This document shows positions 43,592-49,998 of a DNA stretch of 49,998 nucleotides, piece after piece. The stretch is from Pseudomonas sp. GM49 (GTDB taxonomy: Bacteria > Pseudomonadota > Gammaproteobacteria > Pseudomonadales > Pseudomonadaceae), in contig NZ_AKJL01000259.1 of the NCBI RefSeq assembly GCF_000282355.1, forward strand, positions 1 to 49,998, read 5' to 3'. Within the stretch, counting starts at the first letter, position 1. Each line of letters begins with the position of its first letter. Both the position numbers and the translations under genes were made by a program. The notes beneath the pieces are model-generated. The model saw only the letters and a list, made by a program, of their open reading frames with translations, ran no database searches and was not told where the DNA came from.

Positions 43592-44485
43592 CTAACCCTT
43601 GTAGCGTAGAGCGTTGGCTACAAGGGCGAAGGCTGGCAAGGACTGCCTCCGGCTTGGGTAGTAAAGGTGATATCCCGGAAAAGTCGGCGACCAGTCCTCA
43701 AGAACACGGATTAACCGACCATCCTCGACATAGGTCTGGACAAGATCCTCCGGCGCATACGCCAGCCCGTATCCTTCCAGAGCGGCGGCCATTGTCTGGG
43801 GTGAGGTGTTAAAGATCATCTGCCCAGACACCTGAACATGCAGTGCCTTACCCGCCTTGGAAAACTCCCAGGCATACAGGCCACCATGAGTTGGCAACCG
43901 CAGGTTCGCGCAGTTATGGGTGGTCAGATCCTGGGGAACTTGTGGCTTTTCACGATGGGCAAAGTAACTCGGCGCGCCTACGACAGCCATGCGAAAGTCA
44001 GGGGAAATCCTGACTGCGATCATGTCTTTTGCCACCTGATCGCCTATCCGCACCCCCGCGTCATAACGTTCAGCGACGATATCGATCAACCCGTAGCCGA
44101 TGTTGATCTCCAGGGTGAGGTCGGGATATTCCGGCAGCAACCTGGAGAGTTTCGGCCAGAGAATAGTGGATGCGGCATGGTCGTGGGACGTTATCCGAAT
44201 AGTCCCTGATGGCTTGTCGCGCAACTCTCCCAACGCGGCGACTTCGGCTTCTATTCCCTCGTAGTAAGGCACAAGGCTGGCGAGCAAACGCTCGCCGGCT
44301 TCGGTCGGCGACGCCCCGCGTGTGGTGCGGGTCAACAAGCGGATTCCGAGACGCTCTTCAAGACTACGGATGCTATGGCTGATAGCGGATTGGGACACAC
44401 CCAGATGGGCCGCGGCCCTGGTGAAACTGCGCTCGCGCGCAACGGTGATGAACACCGCAAGGCTGTTGAAATCGCTCTGCGCCAT
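43592..44485 (-). CDS. LysR family regulator, divergent from the aldo/keto reductase gene
   Basis: 297 residues, CrgA/DhcR-like subgroup: DFNSLAVFITVARERSFTRAAAHLGVSQSAISHSIRSLEERLGIRLLTRTTRGASPTEAGERLL, then SGTIRITSHDHAASTILWPKLSRLLPEYPDLTLEINIGYGLIDIVAERYDAGVRIG. Divergent from an aldo/keto reductase gene, the usual target of this subgroup. Similar in sequence to the LysR gene at 48126-49028. Confidence 0.9.
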   Translation of the reverse strand: MAQSDFNSLAVFITVARERSFTRAAAHLGVSQSAISHSIRSLEERLGIRLLTRTTRGASPTEAGERLLASLVPYYEGIEAEVAALGELRDKPSGTIRITSHDHAASTILWPKLSRLLPEYPDLTLEINIGYGLIDIVAERYDAGVRIGDQVAKDMIAVRISPDFRMAVVGAPSYFAHREKPQVPQDLTTHNCANLRLPTHGGLYAWEFSKAGKALHVQVSGQMIFNTSPQTMAAALEGYGLAYAPEDLVQTYVEDGRLIRVLEDWSPTFPGYHLYYPSRRQSLPAFALVANALRYKG

Positions 44486-44569
44486 GATGAATTTATCTCA
44501 TACCGGTTATCGCAGTATGCCACTTCTTGAATGGATCAGATCTTTTTAAAGTAGCTGCATCCCCAATAA

Positions 44570-45598
<1,029 letters not shown>

Positions 45599-45608
45599 GC
45601 GTTCTTCA

Positions 45609-45646
45609 GCGCCTGACGGTGTTTCTTCAGGGGCACCGTCACGCGC
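45609..45646 (+). terminator. Hairpin after the aldo/keto reductase gene
   Basis: TGACGGTG (45614-45621) pairs with CACCGTCA (45634-45641), and four more pairs extend the stem past one mismatch (GCGC with GCGC). It starts 11 bp after the stop codon and is followed by TCGTTTCCC, a weak T-tract. A partial terminator is likely. Confidence 0.5.
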
Positions 45647-45685
45647 TCGTTTCCCACTATTCACCTACACGAGCGATCAATCACT

Positions 45686-46375
45686 ATGAAGTCAGACGAA
45701 GCGAACTTCGCCGTACCGGCATTTGCACGCTACACCCAGGACGTGCTTCTGGAAGAGATATGGCAGCGTCCGCAATTGCTGCCCCGGGATCGCAGCATCG
45801 TGACCGTTGCCGCCTTGATTGCGCGGCATCAGCCAGCCGAAATGGCTCACCAATTCGATTTGGCATTGAACAATGGTGTTACGCCCACCGAACTGAGTGA
45901 AGTCATCACTCATTTGGCATTCTATTCAGGCTGGGGCAATGCCACATTGGCGGCATCCATCGCCAAAGACGTATTTGAGACTCGCGATATCGCGCCAACC
46001 GCATTGGCGGATGTACAGGACAACTTGCTCCCAGTTGACGACGCCTTTGAGCAGATGCGCGTGACGGCGGTAGAACAGATGATCGGCCCTGCATTCGAAG
46101 CGCTTGCAGGCTACACCACTTCGGTGCTTTTCCATGACCTCTGGCTGCGCCCGGCACTGACTCCCCGTGATCGCAGCCTGGTCACGGTTGCAGCCCTGGT
46201 TGCAGTGGGGCAAGCCGCTCAAATCCCTTTTCATGTGAACAAAGCCATGGATAACGGCCTGACCCAAATTCAGGCCGCTGAAATCATTACGCATCTAGCC
46301 TTCTACGCCGGCTGGCCGAACGCAATGTCGGCGGCAGCCATCGCCAAAGGAGTATTCGAAAAACGCTCCGAGTAA
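45686..46375 (+). CDS. Double carboxymuconolactone decarboxylase-like protein
   Basis: 229 residues made of two tandem CMD domains, about 20-100 and 130-225. The repeats share RDRSxVTVAALxA, NNGVTPTELSEVITHLAFYSGW and DNGLTQIQAAEIITHLAFYAGW. There is no CxxC, so it is not an AhpD peroxidase. Role unknown; co-located with an aldo/keto reductase and a monooxygenase of ABM type, a combination often induced by electrophile stress. Confidence 0.88.
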   Translation: MKSDEANFAVPAFARYTQDVLLEEIWQRPQLLPRDRSIVTVAALIARHQPAEMAHQFDLALNNGVTPTELSEVITHLAFYSGWGNATLAASIAKDVFETRDIAPTALADVQDNLLPVDDAFEQMRVTAVEQMIGPAFEALAGYTTSVLFHDLWLRPALTPRDRSLVTVAALVAVGQAAQIPFHVNKAMDNGLTQIQAAEIITHLAFYAGWPNAMSAAAIAKGVFEKRSE

Positions 46376-46470
46376 ATCGTTTGGCAAATCTGGCGCTGTA
46401 CGTCGAATGACCGGCAGTGAATCGGTTACTTAGCGCCCGCAAAGGGTTCCTTTACATCCAGGGTAAGAAC

Positions 46471-46782
46471 ATGCAAAGCACCAAATCCGAAGAGCGGCAC
46501 ATCATCTGCGAGCTTCGCTGCGATGATTGCAACACCGAGCGGGTCAAAACGTTGATCCTGCAATTTGTCGAACCGGCAAGAGCGGAACCCGGTTGCCTGT
46601 ATTACGACCTCTATCAGAGTTTAGAGGCACCCAATACGTTTTACATTATCGATGGCTGGACAAACCAGCAGGCTGTCGAAGACCACGCTGGCAACCAACA
46701 TGTCGCCAGCGTTATGGATGAACTACGTCCACTGCTCACTTTTGGCCCCGTCATTACGCTCAATGCACGGGTAAGCGACTGA
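46471..46782 (+). CDS. ABM (antibiotic biosynthesis monooxygenase / YgiN-like) family protein
   Basis: 103 residues from ATG 46471. Dimeric ferredoxin-like alpha+beta barrel: [69 protein letters not shown]. Such proteins oxidise quinols or similar substrates without a metal or cofactor. It is 95 bp downstream of the double-CMD gene and probably belongs to the same response. Confidence 0.85.
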   Translation: MQSTKSEERHIICELRCDDCNTERVKTLILQFVEPARAEPGCLYYDLYQSLEAPNTFYIIDGWTNQQAVEDHAGNQHVASVMDELRPLLTFGPVITLNARVSD

Positions 46783-46784
46783 GG

Positions 46785-47027
46785 TCAACCGAGCTTAAGT
46801 GGTGGACGCGGGTCACGCGAGCTTGATGGTTCCGCCTGGATATCGTCCCGCGCCATTCGCAGGTCATTGGCATCCTGGTTGAGCCGATGAATCAGGTTGA
46901 GCAATCGTTGGCGCAACACCTCATCCTGGAGTTGCTCAGCAGCACGCATCACATCAAGCGCCGCAGCCTCATTGTTGGTGGCAACGGCGTCGAGCAGTTT
47001 GCGCATGCTTCTTGATGGCCGATTCAT
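46785..47027 (-). CDS. Small conserved protein of unknown function, copy 2
   Basis: 80 residues from ATG 47027. Identical to copy 1 (36222-36437) up to ARDDIQ, then a one-base deletion shifts the frame to a new tail AEPSSSRDPRPPLKLG, ending outside the repeat. The gene ends 2 bp from the ABM gene stop, tail to tail. Since the unmodified part is fully conserved between the copies, that part is probably the functional region. Confidence 0.6.
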   Translation of the reverse strand: MNRPSRSMRKLLDAVATNNEAAALDVMRAAEQLQDEVLRQRLLNLIHRLNQDANDLRMARDDIQAEPSSSRDPRPPLKLG

Positions 47028-47101
47028 CTCCAACCCTCCCAGGTTTCGGTGACGCGAATCATATGGCCGGAATGTTTCGTCAGTGTTTCAGCTGCTCGAA
47101 C
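46798..47101. repeat. 305-bp direct repeat, copy 2
   Basis: Same orientation as 36207-36511, 10.6 kb apart, about 98% identical by eye with one single-base deletion. The copies end in unrelated sequence: upstream an ABM gene here and a metallophosphoesterase scar there. Beyond this copy, at 47102-47225, the plus strand has a coding-like tail (VFKIRAEVFSRRITELNSQG) of unknown origin with no start. Confidence 0.9.
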
Positions 47102-47279
47102 AAGTTATGAATCACCGACTCTTGTCGAAGGGGGCTCGGCAAGCGTGTTCAAGATCAGAGCTGAAGTATTTTCTCGACGAATTACTGAATTGAACTCACA
47201 AGGCCGCGCGTTTTTGAAGGACTAATCATCAAGCGCCTCTCACCGTAGAGTGGAATCACACCATTGCAGGAAAATGAAA

Positions 47280-48101
47280 ATGACAGATGTAACCGTAGTA
47301 ATCGGTGCTGGTTCAATTGGCCAAGCCATCGCTCGGCGCGTGAGCGCTGGCAAACATGTATTGCTTGCCGATCTGCGGCAAGCAACTGTTGATGCAGCCG
47401 CGAAAGTTTTGAGCGATGCAGGTTTTGAAGTCACCACGTCCAAGGTTGATATCGCGTCCCGCGAGTCTGTCCAGGCACTCGTCGCCCTTGCTGCAAGCAT
47501 TGGTGACATTACCGGAGTCATCCACGCAGCAGGTATTTCTCCATCTCAGGCTGCACCTGCCACCATTCTCCTGGTCGACCTGTATGGCACCGCTTTAGTG
47601 CTGGAGCTATTTGGAGATGTAATCGCAAAAGGTGGTTCGGCAATCGTCATCGCCTCGCAGTCAGGTCACCGCTTGCCGGCGCTCACCACCGAACAGAACA
47701 AAGCCTTGGCGTTAACCCCGACTGAAGATCTTCTTGCTTTACCGATGCTACAGCCCGAGCTAGTAACCGATCCCCTGAACGCCTATCAGATATCCAAACG
47801 TGGCAACTCTCTGCGTGTGGCTGCGCAAGCCGTTCGATGGGGAAAGCGTGGGGCGCGTGTTAACACGATCAGCCCTGGCATTATCTTCACGCCTTTGGCC
47901 CGGGATGAACTCAATGGCCCGCGTGGGGATGGGTACCGCCGCATGATCGAATCGTCCGCAGCCAAGCGCGGCGGTACGCCCGATGAAGTGGGTGCGGTCG
48001 CTGCTCTTCTTATGGGCCCTGAAGGGACGTTCATCACCGGCAGCGACATCCTTATGGACGGCGGCGTTACCGCTCAATACTTGTATGGCGATGACCAGTA
48101 G
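47280..48101 (+). CDS. Short-chain dehydrogenase/reductase
   Basis: 273 residues from ATG 47280; AGGA at 47268-47271 lies eight bases before it, whereas the ATG at 47274 would be too close. SDR fold with VVIGAGSIGQAIA for cofactor binding (shorter than TGxxxGxG), IHAAGI, IVIASQSGH with the catalytic Ser region, and YQISK (Tyr-x-x-x-Lys). C-terminal VNTISPGIIFTPLA is typical. Substrate unknown. A LysR gene is convergent downstream. Confidence 0.88.
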   Translation: MTDVTVVIGAGSIGQAIARRVSAGKHVLLADLRQATVDAAAKVLSDAGFEVTTSKVDIASRESVQALVALAASIGDITGVIHAAGISPSQAAPATILLVDLYGTALVLELFGDVIAKGGSAIVIASQSGHRLPALTTEQNKALALTPTEDLLALPMLQPELVTDPLNAYQISKRGNSLRVAAQAVRWGKRGARVNTISPGIIFTPLARDELNGPRGDGYRRMIESSAAKRGGTPDEVGAVAALLMGPEGTFITGSDILMDGGVTAQYLYGDDQ

Positions 48102-48125
48102 CGCCACAGGCCAGCAGGAGTGGTT

Positions 48126-49028
48126 TCATTGTTGCTGGCGTGCCCACTCGCGCACCGCTTCCGCGAACATCCGCAAGGCCATAGGCGGGTGCCGATTAGC
48201 TGGGTAGTAGAGACATGCGCCGGCATAGTAAGGGCCCCAGTCAGGCAGCAGATGGACCAGGCGCCCGGCCTGCAAATGTTCCTCGGCCTGATGCTCAGGT
48301 ACCCACGCAATACCAATGCCCGCCAAAGCAGACTCTATCATCAGGTTGATGTTATCCATGGTCATGGGCCCGTCGACATCGATGCTGGCTGATCTGCCCA
48401 GATGATCGAGATCCCAACGAAACAGCGCGCCGCTGGCAAAGCGAAACCGGATGCATCGATGAGCCTTGAGGTCGTGTGGTGCTTTGGGCGCCGGATGCCG
48501 ACTGAGGTACTCGGGCGAAGCCACTGCAGCAAATCGCACATCGGGGCCGAAGCGCACCGCGATCATGTCGCGTGGAACATCGTCAAACAGCCGAATGCCC
48601 GCATCGAACCCATCGGCGACGATATCGACCAAGCGGCCTTCAGCCACACACTCGATATGGATCTGCGGATTGTCCTGGAGAAATTGGGGCATAACGTGGC
48701 GGATCAAAAGTTTGAATGACGATTCGGATGCACTCAGTCGTATCAGACCTGAGGGGGTATTGCGCTCTGACGTGACGTCGTTGACCGCACATTCGAGTTC
48801 GCCCAACAGTGGCTGCACTCGCAAGAAAAGTTGCTCCCCCGCCTCGGTCAAGGCGACTGAGCGGGTTGTCCGATTGAACAAGCGAAGTTCAAGGCGCGAT
48901 TCTAGCCCGCGCATTGAATGGCTCAGTGCCGAGGCCGAAACACCCAGCATCCTGGCAGCACCGCTGAAACTGCGTTGTTCAGCGATGGCTACAAATGCGG
49001 TCAATTCAGGAAGGCCAGCACGGATCAT
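48126..49028 (-). CDS. LysR family regulator
   Basis: 300 residues from ATG 49028 (GAGGAGAA spaced well; the frame extends upstream without a ribosome site). LPELTAFVAIAEQRSFSGAARMLGVSASALSHSMRGLESRLELRLFNRTTRSVALTEAGEQLFLRVQ is the helix-turn-helix, followed by VDIVADGFDAGIRLFDDVPRDMIAVRFGPDVRFAAVASPEYLSRHP. Same subgroup as the regulator at 43592-44485. Its 3' end faces the SDR gene, 24 bp apart. Confidence 0.9.
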   Translation of the reverse strand: MIRAGLPELTAFVAIAEQRSFSGAARMLGVSASALSHSMRGLESRLELRLFNRTTRSVALTEAGEQLFLRVQPLLGELECAVNDVTSERNTPSGLIRLSASESSFKLLIRHVMPQFLQDNPQIHIECVAEGRLVDIVADGFDAGIRLFDDVPRDMIAVRFGPDVRFAAVASPEYLSRHPAPKAPHDLKAHRCIRFRFASGALFRWDLDHLGRSASIDVDGPMTMDNINLMIESALAGIGIAWVPEHQAEEHLQAGRLVHLLPDWGPYYAGACLYYPANRHPPMALRMFAEAVREWARQQQ

Positions 49029-49146
49029 TAGTGAATTCTCCTCAACTCCCCATGAAGCAGAGCGCCAATTGTTGAATTCGGCACAGAGCACGCAAGTCGA
49101 GCTCGCTAGCGCGACAAGGATGATTATCACTCGATAGTGCAGCAGG

Positions 49147-49452
49147 TCATCGGCATTGAGCCAGGACAAAGTTCAGCTCGTAACCCCTGCCAGTCGACCA
49201 GATGCTTTTACTGAGAAATACGCGATAACCATTGAACGCATCTTCGAAGGGCTTGCCCTGACCTACTCGCTTGGCCATGTCAGCGGGCGCCTCCCCCACC
49301 AGGTTGGTGACCATCTGAGTGCAGACATCCGCCAAGACTTTGGTGTCCTTCGCTGCGTGGCCGGTTTGATTGACGTTGAGGTCGATGACCTGATCGGTGA
49401 AATCAAACTTTTGACATAGCCGCTCGCACCTTGCAGTCGCTCCAAACCCCAC
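49147..49452 (-). CDS. Short ORF, unrecognised
   Basis: 101 codons (QVIDLNVNQTGHAAKDTKVL, then ADMAKRVGQGKPFEDAFNGY). The middle reads like real protein, with an Ala/Val-rich helix and few rare residues, but the start region lies inside the end of the isomerase gene (49403-49998) in another frame, and I see no ribosome site. It may be a remnant of a gene lost here or a chance frame. No function is proposed. Confidence 0.3.
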   Translation of the reverse strand: MGFGATARCERLCQKFDFTDQVIDLNVNQTGHAAKDTKVLADVCTQMVTNLVGEAPADMAKRVGQGKPFEDAFNGYRVFLSKSIWSTGRGYELNFVLAQCR

Positions 49453-49998
49453 GCATCAGCTCCTTCAACATCAATGCCTCAGCCCAGCGATCCGTGATGT
49501 CACGCCCGTCAGCCCCTGTTATCGCATAAGGTGGCGGGCCGAGTTCACAGGTGAAGGACAGGCTGGCGGGTGTGTTCCGGCGGGCCAGCCAATCCTCGAT
49601 CCCGTAGCGCCACCAGCCCAGGAATCGGTCCAGCCAGGGTCGATGCTGGGCGAAGCTCAAGGGCACCTGAACCTGTTCGCCGTTGGCGACCCGGCCGTGA
49701 AAGCCCCAACTGTGGCGAAGGATGGTAAGGATCTGTTCGTCGTCTTCAGCGGTAGCCGACTCAGGTAATTCCCGGCCCACGACGTAGTGGGACAAGTCAG
49801 CCAACAGTTTGAGGTCGGGCATTTGCGCGAGAATGTCGAGAGTGAACAGCAGGTCGCTGGTGAGGCGATAACGGTGGGTTTCCAGCAGGATCGGAAAGTC
49901 CACCTGCTCGGCCAGACGCTGCCAGCCTTCGATCAGTTCAATGGCTTGCGCCAGCGTACGCGGCCGGACGTCTGCCTGTAGCGTGAGGTGGTGGCAGC
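49403..49998 (-). CDS. Sugar phosphate isomerase/epimerase-like TIM-barrel protein, 3' part
   Basis: About 198 C-terminal residues; the gene continues past the window end. Xylose isomerase-like/AP endonuclease-2 fold: LAEQVDFPILLETHRYRLTSDLLFTLDILAQMPDLKLLADLSHYVVGRE (strand with ETHR and LLADLSHY metal-site text), HSWGFHGRVA (His ligands), LSFTCELGPPPYAITG. Members isomerise or epimerise sugars or hydroxypyruvate-like acids. The stop lies at 49403, with no close gene on the minus strand before the LysR gene at 49028. Confidence 0.8.
   Translation of the reverse strand, partial: CHHLTLQADVRPRTLAQAIELIEGWQRLAEQVDFPILLETHRYRLTSDLLFTLDILAQMPDLKLLADLSHYVVGRELPESATAEDDEQILTILRHSWGFHGRVANGEQVQVPLSFAQHRPWLDRFLGWWRYGIEDWLARRNTPASLSFTCELGPPPYAITGADGRDITDRWAEALMLKELMRGVWSDCKVRAAMSKV

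Overview
The window looks like a chromosomal stretch of a Pseudomonas of the fluorescens group. The basis is GC-rich coding DNA, an OprD-type porin, a palindromic REPIN repeat with the GAGCAAGCTCGCTCC core common in that group, and dense catabolic operons with many LysR regulators. The species call is an inference from family content; no rRNA or tRNA gene is present to confirm it.

Layout. (1) 1-10850, plus strand: one catabolic operon. It holds an enoyl-CoA hydratase (5' end outside the window), a class III CoA-transferase, a TRAP transporter (Tat-exported binding protein plus fused DctQM permease), an FlK-type acyl-CoA thioesterase, two paralogous amidohydrolase-2 enzymes, a 2,5-dioxovalerate-type aldehyde dehydrogenase, a secreted PPC/DUF296 protein and an OprD porin. 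It should import an organic acid and degrade it, partly through CoA thioesters; the substrate is unknown. (2) 11109-25580: a PucR/GAF regulator diverges from a gene set that matches in kind the trigonelline (N-methylnicotinate) or pyridine ring-opening pathways: flavin reductase, aldehyde dehydrogenase, luciferase-like monooxygenase, alpha/beta hydrolase, a quaternary-amine ABC importer and succinate-semialdehyde dehydrogenase. Extra members are a DUF1185 protein, a carboxymuconolactone-decarboxylase-like protein, a class III aminotransferase and an Lrp regulator. (3) 25604-27691, minus: a trypsin-like protease fused to a DNA/RNA non-specific endonuclease. (4) 27869-35879: a sulfur amino-acid operon on the minus strand (binding protein, an unreported 52-codon gene, two permeases, ATPase, cysteine dioxygenase, and a 923-residue fusion of four rhodanese domains to a MetC-like PLP enzyme), with a divergent LysR gene.

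(5) 35880-49998 is a patchwork. A near-identical 305-bp unit encoding a small conserved protein occurs twice in direct orientation (36207-36511 and 46798-47101) and brackets 10.3 kb. Between the copies lie an orphan ParA, a VOC protein, glutathione-dependent formaldehyde dehydrogenase, an orphan glycine-betaine-type binding protein, a 2-oxoglutarate oxygenase with its LysR gene, a broken MFS transporter, a UmuC/RulB tail, and a LysR / aldo-keto reductase / double-CMD / ABM-monooxygenase cluster. A short-chain dehydrogenase, another LysR gene and a partial sugar-phosphate isomerase/epimerase follow. Remnants of a metallophosphoesterase (36062-36187), a glutathione S-transferase (30663-30773), UmuC and the MFS transporter show repeated rearrangement.

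The strongest leads are the rhodanese4-MetC fusion in a cysteine-oxidation/ABC operon, the protease-nuclease fusion, the trigonelline-type cluster with unexplained extra genes, and the duplicated 305-bp unit. Family calls come from reading motifs by eye; no database search was possible.
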